Shown here: positions 54,448 through 63,801 of the stretch, piece by piece | Layout of the letters: every line of letters begins with the position of its first letter | Position numbering within the stretch: position 1 is the stretch's first letter | Notes under the pieces: model-generated | Told to the model about the DNA's origin: nothing | What the model saw: the letters and a program-made list of their open reading frames with translations, nothing else | Databases searched by the model: none | Assembly: GCA_006247105.1 (NCBI GenBank) | Contig: CM016927.1 | Coordinates: forward strand, 1,232,711 to 1,296,710 | Length of the DNA stretch: 64,000 bases | Source: Giardia muris | Taxonomy: Eukaryota > Fornicata > Diplomonadida > Hexamitidae | Direction of reading: 5' to 3' | Translations under genes and position numbers: made by a program

Positions 54448-56358
54448 GTGAATGGTGAAGGGGAGGTGAAGAACGCGAGAGACCTCACGTGTACGGAAGG
54501 GACGGCATCAGGCAACTGCAAGACGGGGAGCTGCCTCGACCTCGGGACGCTGGGAAAGGTCTGCAAGGAGTGCGCGACCGCGAACGAGGCCTCGATCGAC
54601 GGGACGTGCAGCTCGACCGTCGGGAGCAACACGTGTTCCAATGGTGTCTGCACGGCATGCGACACGTCCGGGACGAAGTTTCTCTTCTACGGGGGGTGCT
54701 ATGACCAGGGGTCTGCCGACAAGGGCGCTGCTCTCTGCAAGACGGCATCGAACGGGCAGTGCTCAAAGAGGGCTGATACTGCGACGGGCATCTTCGTGAA
54801 GGGGAGCGACTCCAACCCCTCAGGCCTCTACACCTGTGATGATAAGACGAACGGGGTTCCCAACTGCAAGACCTGCACCTCCCCCGCCGCCGACAAGCCG
54901 ACCTGCACGGAGTGCGCCTCCGGATTCGGGCCTGTCGTGGAGAGCCTCGATGCACCAACGATCACCTCCTGCGTCAACTGCTCATCGAACGAGAACTGCA
55001 AGAGCTGCATGCAGATCGGGACCAGCTTCGTGTGTCTCGAGTGCAATGCTGACACTCACGTCCCCGTCAACGGGAAGTGCGTCCTCAAGGACAGTGCCTC
55101 CTCCTGCACCCCTGCCTCCAGCGCCGGGAAGTGCACGGCCTGCAAGGAGGGGAGCCTCTTCTTCCACGACGGCTGCTTCAGCCCCGAGAGCCTCAAGAGC
55201 CTCGGGATCTGCCTCGAGTCCTTCTCCGTCCCGGGCTGGTCCGAGGTCCTCTGCGGTAAGTGCGGGAAGGGGCTCGCCCCCGTCGATGGGAGGTGTATAA
55301 AGGTGGAAGGGGGGGCCGATTCGACCAGCTCATGCACGACGAGCCAAGATGGAACTCAGGTCGGGGTCTGCAACTCCTGTGGGTCCTCGAGCACCCACTT
55401 CCTCTTCAACGGGGGGTGCTATGCCCAGTCAAAGGGGGTCGGGAACAAGCTGTGCACGGCAATGACGACTCGGACGGCAGACGGGACCTGCTCGACCCCG
55501 ACCTCCATCGCCTTCCTCAAGGACACCAAGCTCTACCTCTGCGGGGACGCGACGAACGGGAAGGCGAACTGCGACACCTGCACCTACTCCGGGTCCTTCT
55601 CCTGCACGTCCTGCCTCAACGGATGCATGCTCTCCAACTCCTCCTGCCTCTCCTCCTTCGATGCGGACAAGACGGGCCTCTGTGCCAGGAGCAACCAGCT
55701 TCTCGTCGGGGAGGCCCTGGTGTGCAAGGAGTGCAAGAAGGGAAGTGTTCCGATCGACGGGACGTGCCTCGAGGTCAGCTCGACCATCTCGAGGACGGCC
55801 ACCAACGACGTCTGCAAGAAGGCCGACGGGAAGACTCCTGTCGACGGGACCGCCACGAGGTGCGAGAACTGTTCGACTGTTGGGAGCGTCAGCTACTTCC
55901 TCTTCGAGGGGGGCTGCTACCCCACGACCACGGGCTCCGTCGGGAGCAAGCTGTGCTCATCGGCCTCCAATGGTCAGTGCACTACTGCTGCTGCTGGTTC
56001 CCCCTTCCCTCTCAATACGACCTCAGGCGTCTTCACCCTCTGTCCGGCCGGTTGTGGGGCCTGCACGAACGCGACCGCCTGCACGTCCTGCGGTCTCGGG
56101 TACTACAACACGACCTCCGTCGCCTCCTCCTCTGACTGCAAGGCCTGCCCCAGTGGCTGCACGACGTGCTCCGCCTCGGCCTGCATCACGTGCTGGGACG
56201 GGAGTGCCCCGACCGACGGGAAGTGCAGTGCCGTCCCCTCCTCCAGCTCCTCGGGGCTCTCGGGGGGTGCCATTGCGGGGATCGTCATTGCCGTCCTTCT
56301 GGTCCTGGGGGGCCTCGGGGGCTTCCTCGGTTGGTGGTTCGGATGCAGGGGGAAGTGA
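54448..56358 (+). CDS. VSP cassette U10, in frame with U9 after its stop
   Basis: 636 codons beginning GTG directly after the U9 TGA, without an ATG. It is the best-preserved type a 5' end (VKNARDLTCTEGTASGNCKTGSC). Residues ~110-560 are almost the same as U9, and the 5' end matches U1/VSP1 (SSTVGSNTCSNGVCTACDTS). Complete tail. Confidence 0.86.
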   Translation: MNGEGEVKNARDLTCTEGTASGNCKTGSCLDLGTLGKVCKECATANEASIDGTCSSTVGSNTCSNGVCTACDTSGTKFLFYGGCYDQGSADKGAALCKTASNGQCSKRADTATGIFVKGSDSNPSGLYTCDDKTNGVPNCKTCTSPAADKPTCTECASGFGPVVESLDAPTITSCVNCSSNENCKSCMQIGTSFVCLECNADTHVPVNGKCVLKDSASSCTPASSAGKCTACKEGSLFFHDGCFSPESLKSLGICLESFSVPGWSEVLCGKCGKGLAPVDGRCIKVEGGADSTSSCTTSQDGTQVGVCNSCGSSSTHFLFNGGCYAQSKGVGNKLCTAMTTRTADGTCSTPTSIAFLKDTKLYLCGDATNGKANCDTCTYSGSFSCTSCLNGCMLSNSSCLSSFDADKTGLCARSNQLLVGEALVCKECKKGSVPIDGTCLEVSSTISRTATNDVCKKADGKTPVDGTATRCENCSTVGSVSYFLFEGGCYPTTTGSVGSKLCSSASNGQCTTAAAGSPFPLNTTSGVFTLCPAGCGACTNATACTSCGLGYYNTTSVASSSDCKACPSGCTTCSASACITCWDGSAPTDGKCSAVPSSSSSGLSGGAIAGIVIAVLLVLGGLGGFLGWWFGCRGK

Positions 56359-56382
56359 GTGAATGGTGAAGGGGAAGGATGA

Positions 56383-57888
56383 GACGGGGGTGGTTCGACC
56401 TTCACCATCCCGGGGGTTCAAGGAGAGTTCTGCAAGGAGTGCAGTGACACGAGTCAGGCCCCGATCGATGGGGTGTGTGGGACTCCAGGCAGTGACTGTA
56501 CTCAGAAGTCCCCAACTGCCGATGGCACGTGTGAGTCGTGTGGGACGGGTGACTACTTCCTCTTCAACGGGGGGTGCTACGACCAGGCGTCCTCTCCCGG
56601 GAGCATTCTCTGCTCAGCGGCCAGCAGCGGTGCTTGCGGGACGGCGGCATCTGGGGCCTTCCTCAAGGACGGGAAGCTCTACCTCTGTAGCGATGCGACA
56701 AATGGAGGAAAAGAGAACTGCGGGACGTGCACCTACACGACAACAACAACTCCATCTCCAACTCCATCCAACTCCCGTGCCGGAGAAGTCTTCACCTGCA
56801 CCTCCTGCCTCCCCTCCTTCGGCCTCGACTCCTCCCAGGCCTGCGTCCCCTGCGCCCTCTCCAACTGCGGGACGTGCGGGACGAACAAGGACGTGTGCAC
56901 GGGCTGCAAGGCGGGGTTCGGGCCTGTCAAGAACGGCTCCGCCATCACGGCCTGCAACCAGTGCTCGACGGGATGCGAGAGCTGCCTCAACCTCGGCCTC
57001 GGGCTCGTCTGCGACGTGTGCTCGAAGAGCGATCAGATCCCGGTCGACGATGAGTGCGTCGACGTGAACGACAAGGTGTGCACAAAGGACCCCTCCTCCG
57101 GCTCCTGCGCCTCCTGCCTCAATGGATACATGTTCTACCACGGGGCCTGCCTCTCCCCCTACAAGGCGAGCTCGATGGGGATCTGCTCCAAGGACAACCA
57201 GTTCCTCGTCGGGGAGGCCCTCGTCTGCAAGGAGTGCAAGGTCGGGTTCGTCCCGATTGATGGGACCTGCACCCCGATCGGGGACGTCAACACGGGGACG
57301 AGAGCAGCCGGGGACAACGTCTGCATGAAGGCGGACGGGAATCCTGTCGAGAAGACCGCCACGAAGTGCGAGGCGTGCAAGAATCCGGCCGGGAGCAACA
57401 ACTACTTCTTCTTCAACGGAGGCTGCTATCCCATAACCCCCACCTCCGGGACCTCGGTCGGGAGCAAGCTGTGCCAGACGGCCGATGCCGATGGGAAGTG
57501 CACTCAGGCTGCCACCAACGCCCCCTTCCCTCTCGACACGACCTCAGGGACCTTCACCCTCTGCCCGGCCGGGTGCGGGACGTGCACCTCGAACAACAAT
57601 GCCCTCACCTGCACTGGCTGCTCCATCGGATACTACAACTCGGCCTCTGGGGGCACCTTTAACTGCACGGCCTGCCCTTCAGGATGCACGGTCTGCACGA
57701 AGGACGCCTGCACGACCTGCTGGAATGGAAGCGGCCCCGACGCCAATGGGAAGTGTCCCTCTCCCCCCTCCTCCAGCTCCTCGGGGCTCTCGGGGGGTGC
57801 CATTGCGGGGATCGTCATCGCCGTCCTGCTGGTGCTGGGAGGTCTCGGGGGCTTCCTCGGTTGGTGGTTCGGATGCAGGGGGAAGTGA
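56383..57888 (+). CDS. VSP cassette U11, no start codon
   Basis: 501 codons, the shortest complete unit, after a TGA at 56380. Type c 5' end with FTIPGVQGEFC. It then carries a U8-like GTPGSDCTQKSPTADGTC and from GFGPVKNGSAITACNQC onward is close to U5/U6. Complete tail. Confidence 0.84.
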   Translation, partial: DGGGSTFTIPGVQGEFCKECSDTSQAPIDGVCGTPGSDCTQKSPTADGTCESCGTGDYFLFNGGCYDQASSPGSILCSAASSGACGTAASGAFLKDGKLYLCSDATNGGKENCGTCTYTTTTTPSPTPSNSRAGEVFTCTSCLPSFGLDSSQACVPCALSNCGTCGTNKDVCTGCKAGFGPVKNGSAITACNQCSTGCESCLNLGLGLVCDVCSKSDQIPVDDECVDVNDKVCTKDPSSGSCASCLNGYMFYHGACLSPYKASSMGICSKDNQFLVGEALVCKECKVGFVPIDGTCTPIGDVNTGTRAAGDNVCMKADGNPVEKTATKCEACKNPAGSNNYFFFNGGCYPITPTSGTSVGSKLCQTADADGKCTQAATNAPFPLDTTSGTFTLCPAGCGTCTSNNNALTCTGCSIGYYNSASGGTFNCTACPSGCTVCTKDACTTCWNGSGPDANGKCPSPPSSSSSGLSGGAIAGIVIAVLLVLGGLGGFLGWWFGCRGK

Positions 57889-57912
57889 GTGAATGGTGAA
57901 GGGGAAGGATGA

Positions 57913-59457
57913 GACGGGGGTGGTTCGACCTTCACCATCCCGGGGGTTGATGGAGAGTTCTGCAAGAAGTGCGATGTCTCGACTAACACTGACTCCGCCC
58001 CTGTCAACGGGCTCTGTGACACTGCTGCGGCCACCACGATTGGGAATGGTGCTACTTGTGCTGATGGCGCCTGCACAGTCTGCCCAGATCCGTACTTCCT
58101 CTTCAACGGGGGGTGCTACAAGACGGACACCTCTCCCGGGAACAAGCTCTGCAAGACGGCCACCGGGGGGAAGTGCACGGCCGTCCCGGACAAGGACGCG
58201 GTCACCTTCGTCAAGAGTGACATCCTCTACCTCTGCAGTGACAGCACGAACGGGAAGGCGAACTGCGAGACCTGCACCTATGACTCGACCTTCAAGTGCA
58301 CCTCCTGTGCCAAGGACTACCTCCCCAAGGGGGACGGGAGCTGCGTCTCCTGTAGTGACACCTCCAAGTGCTCCAACTGTGCCCAGGTGAGTGCTGCCGA
58401 CACCTGCTCCGCCTGCAGCCCCGGCTTCGGCCTTGTTGACTCGACCTGCAAGGCCTGCACCATCAAGGACTGCAAGACGTGCGACACGAACGAGAAGACC
58501 TGTTCGGCCTGCCTCCCCTCCTTCGGCCCGACCTACAGCTCCTCCCTTGCCATCACGTCCTGCGACTCCTGTCCCAAGAACTGCACCTCCTGCACCAACC
58601 TCGGTCCGGGGCTCGTCTGCACCGAGTGTCCGACTGATCAGGTCCCGATCGACGGGGGGTGCGTGGATAAGAACGACAAGGTCTGCACCGACTCTTCCGG
58701 CACCTGCACGTCCTGCCTCAATGGATACGTCCCCTACCTCGAGGGATGCTACTCGACCTTCAAGGCCGCCGAGCTGGGCGTCTGTGCGAAGGAGAAGCAG
58801 TTCCTGGTCGGGAACACGACCGTCTGCTCCGAGTGCAAGCCGGGCTTCGTCCCGATCAACGGAGAATGCCTTCTGGTCGCCTCGACGAACGTGACGAGGG
58901 CGACCCAGATCTGCCAGAAGGAGGACGGAACCGCCCCCGACGCGTCCTCCACGAGGTGCGGGAAGTGCCAGGACGTGACCGGGACCCCGGCTACTCAGTT
59001 CTTCCTCCTCAACGGGGGCTGCTACAACGCCTCCACGGAGGTCGGGAAGAGCGCCTGCACCACGGCCTCTGGTGGGGTCTGCACAGCTGTCAATCCCGCC
59101 TCGGGCCTCTACCTCAATGGAACCGTCCTCGTCTCCTGCGCCCCCGGGTGCGCCACCTGCACGAGTGGGACGGACTGCACCAAGTGCCTCTCAGTGGGGT
59201 ACTACAACACTACTACTGTGACCGGCCCCTCCAACTGCACGGCCTGTCCCAGTGGGTGCACCTCCTGTCCAAGTGGGACGTGCGACCTCTGCTGGGACGG
59301 CTCCACTCCCACCAACGATGTCTGCCCCTCTCCCCCCTCCTCCAGCTCCTCGGGACTCTCGGGGGGTGCCATTGCGGGGATCGTCATCGCCGTCCTGCTG
59401 GTCCTGGGAGGCCTCGGGGGCTTCCTCGGTTGGTGGTTCGGATGCAGGGGGAAGTGA
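57913..59457 (+). CDS. VSP cassette U12, no start codon
   Basis: 514 codons after a TGA at 57910; the first in-frame GTG is at 58387. The 5' part matches U7 (STNTDSAPVNGLCDTAAATT), the next stretch matches U8 (YKTDTSPGNKLC, LYLCSDSTNGKANCETC), and the rest is U7/U8-like. Complete tail. Confidence 0.84.
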   Translation, partial: DGGGSTFTIPGVDGEFCKKCDVSTNTDSAPVNGLCDTAAATTIGNGATCADGACTVCPDPYFLFNGGCYKTDTSPGNKLCKTATGGKCTAVPDKDAVTFVKSDILYLCSDSTNGKANCETCTYDSTFKCTSCAKDYLPKGDGSCVSCSDTSKCSNCAQVSAADTCSACSPGFGLVDSTCKACTIKDCKTCDTNEKTCSACLPSFGPTYSSSLAITSCDSCPKNCTSCTNLGPGLVCTECPTDQVPIDGGCVDKNDKVCTDSSGTCTSCLNGYVPYLEGCYSTFKAAELGVCAKEKQFLVGNTTVCSECKPGFVPINGECLLVASTNVTRATQICQKEDGTAPDASSTRCGKCQDVTGTPATQFFLLNGGCYNASTEVGKSACTTASGGVCTAVNPASGLYLNGTVLVSCAPGCATCTSGTDCTKCLSVGYYNTTTVTGPSNCTACPSGCTSCPSGTCDLCWDGSTPTNDVCPSPPSSSSSGLSGGAIAGIVIAVLLVLGGLGGFLGWWFGCRGK

Positions 59458-59468
59458 GTGAATGGTGA

Positions 59469-61396
59469 AGGGGAGGGAAGAACGCGAGGGCCCTCTCGTG
59501 CACGGAAGGGACGGCATCAGGCGACTGCAAGGCGGGGAGCTGCCTCGACCTCGGGACGCTGGGGAAGGTCTGCAAGGAGTGCGCGACCGCGAACGAGGCC
59601 TCGATCGACGGGACATGCAAGGCCCCAACAGAGGCGACGGATCATTGTACGAAGGGCAACAATGGGGCCTGCACGGACTGCAAAGCGACCAGTAGTAGCA
59701 GGGACGCTTCTGCCAACACCTACTTCCTCTTCTACGGGGGGTGCTACAACCAGGCAGGAACAGAGGGCGCTGCTCTCTGCTCGGCGGCATCGAACGGGCA
59801 GTGCTCAAAGAGGGCTGATACTGCGACGGGCATCTTCGTGAAGGGGAGCGACTCCAACCCCTCAGGCCTCTACACCTGTGATGATAAGACGAACGGGGTT
59901 CCCAACTGCAAGACCTGCACCTCCCCCGCCACCAACAAGCCGACCTGCACGGAGTGCGCCTCCGGGTTCGGGCCTGTCGTGGAGAGCCTCGATGCACCAA
60001 CGATCACCTCCTGCGTCAACTGCTCATCGAACGAGAACTGCAAGAGCTGCATGCAGATCGGGACCAGCTTCGTGTGTCTCGAGTGCAAGGATGCCACTCA
60101 CGTCCCCGTCGACGGGAAGTGCGTCCTCAAGGACAGTGCCTCCTCCTGCACTCCTGCCTCCAATGCCGGGAAGTGCACGGCCTGCAAGGAGGGGAGCCTC
60201 TTCTTCCACGACGGCTGCTTCAGCCCCGAGAGCCTCAAGAGCCTCGGGATCTGCCTCGAGTCCTTCTCCGTCCCGGGCTGGTCTGAGGTCCTCTGCGGTA
60301 AGTGCGGGAAGGGGCTCGCCCCCGTCGATGGGAGGTGTCTGAAGGTGGAAGGGGGGACGGCCGATCCGACCAGCTCATGCACGACGAGCCAAAAGGACAC
60401 TCAGGTCGGGGTCTGCAACTCCTGTGGGTCCTCGAGCACCCACTTCCTCTTCAACGGGGGGTGCTACAAACAGGCAGATGGGGTCGGGAACAAGCTGTGC
60501 ACGGCAATGACGACTCGGACGGCAGACGGGACCTGCTCGACCCCGACCTCCATCGCCTTCCTCAAGGACAAGAAGCTCTATCTCTGCGGAGACGCGACGA
60601 ACGGGAAGGCGAACTGCAACACCTGCACCTACTCCACGTCTCTCTCCTGCACGTCCTGCCTCAACGGATGCATGCTCTCCAACTCCTCCTGCCTCTCCTC
60701 CTTCGATGCGGACAAGACGGGCCTCTGTGCCAGGAGCAACCAGCTTCTCGTCGGGGAGGCCCTGGTGTGCAAGGAGTGCAAGAAGGGAAGCGTTCCGATC
60801 GACGGGACGTGCCTCGAGGTCAGCTCGACCATCTCGAGGACGACCACCAACGACGTCTGCAAGAAGGCCGACGGGACGACTCCTGTCGACGGAACCGCCA
60901 CGAGGTGCGAGAACTGTTCGACTGTTGGGAGCGTCAGCTACTTCCTCTTCGAGGGGGGCTGCTATCCCACGACCACGGGCTCCGTCGGGAGCAAGCTGTG
61001 CTCATCGGCCTCCAATGGTCAGTGCTCTCAGGCTGCCAATGGCTCCCCCTTCCCCCTCTCCAGTGGCGTCTTCACCCTCTGTCCGGCCGGTTGTGGGGCA
61101 TGCTCCTCTGCCACCACCTGCACGTCCTGCGGTCTCGGGTACTACAACACGACCTCCGTCGCCTCCTCCTCTGACTGCAAGGCCTGCCCCAGTGGCTGCA
61201 CGACGTGCTCCGCCTCGGCCTGCATCACGTGCTGGGACGGGAGTGCCCCGACCGACGGGAAGTGCAGTGCCGTCCCCTCCTCCAGTTCTTCCAGGCTCTC
61301 GGGGGTGCCATTGCGGGGATCGTCATCGCCGTCCTGCTGGTGCTGGGAGGTCTCGGGGGCTTCCTCGGTTGGTGGTTCGGATGCAGGGGGAAGTGA
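59469..61396 (+). pseudogene. VSP cassette U13, frameshifted before the membrane tail
   Basis: Type a 5' end without ATG (TGA at 59466). The reading is VSP-like through SSSSSRLSG. One G is then missing from the G run (61301-61305 has five where others have six), so the frame runs into VPLRGSSSPSCW and a stop at 61398. The correct tail (AIAGIVIAVLLVL..CRGK) is still present in the next frame, ending at 61396. Confidence 0.85.
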
Positions 61397-61420
61397 GTGA
61401 ATGGTGAAGGGGAAGGATGA

Positions 61421-61936
61421 GACGGGGGTGGTTCGACCTTCACCATCCCGGGGGTTGATGGAGAGTTCTGCAAGAAGTGCAGTGACACGAGTCAGGCCCC
61501 GATCAATGGGGCTTGTGCGGATCCAAGCACTGTCTCGGATGCTACTTGTGCCAATGGTGCCTGCACAGGATGTGGAACAGGTGACTACTTCCTGTTCGAG
61601 GGAGGCTGTTATGACCAGACCAAGGCGCCTGGGAACAAGCTGTGCTCCGCCCTCCAGGATACAAAGAACGGAACCTGCAAGGCGGCTCCAACTACCGATG
61701 CCATCACCTTCGTCAAGGACAGCACCCTCTACCTCTGTAGCGATGCGACAAATGGAGGAAAAGAGAACTGCGGTACATGCACCTACGCCTCGAACGCCTT
61801 CACGTGCTCGGAGTGCCTCGAGGCCACCACTCTTCCTCCTCTTCTCCCGTCGTCTGCACGAAGTGCACCTTCCCCAACTGTGTATCCCGTCCAGACAGCA
61901 AGGACGTCTGCACGACCTGCCTCAACGGCTTCCAGG
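61421..61936 (+). pseudogene. VSP cassette U14, 3'-truncated and frameshifted
   Basis: Type c 5' end without a start. It reads normally to CSECLE, where GAGGCC replaces the expected GAGGGCC (~61820). In the shifted frame it continues SSSSSPVVCTKCTFPNC to CTTCLNGFQG, then stops resembling a VSP near 61936. The membrane segment, CRGK tail and junction element are absent. This ends the array. Confidence 0.8.
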
Positions 61937-61984
61937 GGTTATGGATGCGATCGGGCCAGCTTGTGGGGGCGAGGAGGCCTCAAC

Positions 61985-62072
61985 GAGCATCCCGAGGAGA
62001 GCTGTGGGCCTCCCGTCCTCGGGGCAGGTCGTTGGTAGCGGTTGGATGCCCAGAGTGTCGGATGGTATGGGG
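61985..62072 (+). repeat. Conserved 5' flank of a Protein 21.1 gene, copy B
   Basis: Matches 17542-17630, sharing for example GAGGAGAGCTGTGGGCCTCC and GGATGCCCAGAGTGTC. It lies 46 bp before the ATG at 62119. Confidence 0.7.
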
Positions 62073-62118
62073 GGAGCTTCAGTGGAAGGCTGGTGAAGTG
62101 GATGCTTGATGTCCAAAA

Positions 62119-63801
62119 ATGTCTGAGACAGCTTTGATGGGGGCGGCCATGTTTGGCAACCTCGAGGACGTGAAAAGGAACCTCAATCAGGTCGGGATGC
62201 AGGACGAAGATGGATGGACGGCTTTGATGTATGCCGCAATGGAAGGTAACGCCAACTGCATCCCCCTCCTCGAGAAGGAGATCGGGATGCAGGACAACTA
62301 TGGCTGGACGGCCCTGATGTGGGCTGTAATTAATGGCCACGCCAACTGCATCCCCCTACTTGAGAGGGAGATCGGGATGCAGGACAACAGAGGATGGACT
62401 GCGTTGATGTATGCTGTCACAGGGGGAAATGCAGACTGTGTTCGACTCCTCCTCTCTGAGGCAGGAAAGCAGACGACAGAGGAATGGAAGGGCCTTCTCA
62501 ACACTTATCCTCCCGGAACAACCGCACTCATGCTCGCAGCCCACCAGAACCATCCCGATGTCGTTGAACTCCTTCTCCCCTACGAACAGGGAATGAAGGA
62601 TTCTAATGGTCATAATGCTCAATGGCATGCGAACAACAGCACAAAGATAGGTGACTTCACTCGAGTCCGTCAGCTCCTCAAGAACGAAGGAACAGAACGA
62701 CTTCCCCCACCGGATCCTGAACTACTTATACTACAGTATCGTGTTAGCGAACTCGCCACTGAGAACGACTCCCTCAAGAGTGATCTCTCCTCTTCCAAGA
62801 ATGCACACAATGAGACGGAAAGGAAGCTGTCCCAGATGGAAAAGGACCTCGAGGAACTGAAAGCAGTCAATACGAGCTTACGGGCCGACATCGATGAAAA
62901 AGATGGACACATTCGGATATTGGAAGACACCCTGAGGGAGAACGAGAAGCAGCACAATGAGCTTACTGATGAATTTTCAGCACTCAAGGAAGGCAGTACC
63001 GCCCTCGAAGACCATATTGGGCAGCTACAACAGCAGCTCGCCAACACCGAAGAAGATCGTAGACTCGCCCGCAATGAGGCCAGCGAGGCCCGTGCACGTG
63101 TTGAGCAGCTTCAAAGGGAAAATGCTGAACGACAAAACGTCTTGGATGCAACCAAAAGGGAGTTGGAGAATAGCAGACGACAACTGCGAGAGACGGGGGA
63201 GGAACGAAGCAGGGTGGTGACCCAGCTCTCCCAGTCTGAGGAGTGTTGTCGTGGCCTCATTAATGAAGTGACTGGGCTTCAGAAGCAAGTCGAGGAAGGG
63301 AAGAATGAGCAGAAGAAGAATGCTGCCCTTATCGACAGTCTCAAAGCCCAGCTCGCCAAGACCAACGAGGAGAAGAACTCCCTCCACAAACAGTTAGAGG
63401 ACAAGGAACGACAGGACAAGGCTCAGATCGATCAGCTAACTGCAGAAGTCTCCTCTCTCAAACAGCAGCTCGACAATGCTATCGATGAGTCCAAGAGGCA
63501 TGCGAAGATGAACGAGGACCTCCAGAAGGCCTCTGACCAGAAGCAGGCCCTCACCACAGAGAAGGCGACCCTTCAGGAGCAGCTCTCCAAGACCACTGAG
63601 GACCTCAAGAGAGCACTCGCAGACCAAAAGGCCCAGAACCTCGTCCTCGAGAAGGAGGTTGCCCAATTGAGGACCGAGAGCCATGATATGAAAGACCTTC
63701 GGAGACGCCTCGAGGAAGTGGAGGAGGAGAAGAGGATCCTCCTCCAGAACCTCGCTGCCGTCGGGAGCATGGTCCTCACTCCCAAAGGCCAGGACCCCTG
63801 A
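62119..63801 (+). CDS. Protein 21.1: ankyrin repeats plus long coiled coil
   Basis: 560 aa. Residues ~1-190 are ankyrin repeats (GWTALMYAAMEGNANCIPLL and similar), ending with the longer TTALMLAAHQNHPDVVELLL unit. Residues ~205-550 are continuous heptad coiled coil (SLKAQLAKTNEEKNSLHKQL). The initiator is TCCAAAAATG. It shares segments with the gene at 17674 (ELATENDSLKSDLSSSKNA; NAIDESKRHAKMNEDLQK), so both are recent paralogues that border VSP islands. Confidence 0.88.
   Translation: MSETALMGAAMFGNLEDVKRNLNQVGMQDEDGWTALMYAAMEGNANCIPLLEKEIGMQDNYGWTALMWAVINGHANCIPLLEREIGMQDNRGWTALMYAVTGGNADCVRLLLSEAGKQTTEEWKGLLNTYPPGTTALMLAAHQNHPDVVELLLPYEQGMKDSNGHNAQWHANNSTKIGDFTRVRQLLKNEGTERLPPPDPELLILQYRVSELATENDSLKSDLSSSKNAHNETERKLSQMEKDLEELKAVNTSLRADIDEKDGHIRILEDTLRENEKQHNELTDEFSALKEGSTALEDHIGQLQQQLANTEEDRRLARNEASEARARVEQLQRENAERQNVLDATKRELENSRRQLRETGEERSRVVTQLSQSEECCRGLINEVTGLQKQVEEGKNEQKKNAALIDSLKAQLAKTNEEKNSLHKQLEDKERQDKAQIDQLTAEVSSLKQQLDNAIDESKRHAKMNEDLQKASDQKQALTTEKATLQEQLSKTTEDLKRALADQKAQNLVLEKEVAQLRTESHDMKDLRRRLEEVEEEKRILLQNLAAVGSMVLTPKGQDP

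Larger units (their letters stand above)
37584..61936 (+). repeat. Tandem array of 14 VSP cassettes (U1-U14)
   Basis: Fourteen head-to-tail units, all on the plus strand, each 1.5-2.0 kb except the truncated last one. All complete units end in nearly the same ~118-bp segment encoding LSGGAIAGIVIAVLLVLGG..CRGK plus the junction element. None has a signal peptide or its own upstream region. Unit 5' ends fall into four types: a = VKNAR..CTEG (U1, U2, U4, U10, U13); b = VKARATGEC (U3, U7, U8); c = FTIPGV after an out-of-frame leader (U9, U11, U12, U14); d = GKARAAPAPAAC (U5, U6). Confidence 0.9.

Noticed and set aside
13170..61936. Transposon or retrotransposon as the cause of the repeated block
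   Set aside because: No transposase, reverse transcriptase, terminal repeats or clear target-site duplication were seen.
37584..61936. CRISPR-like or satellite array
   Set aside because: The repeats are 1.5-2 kb protein-coding cassettes with divergent bodies.
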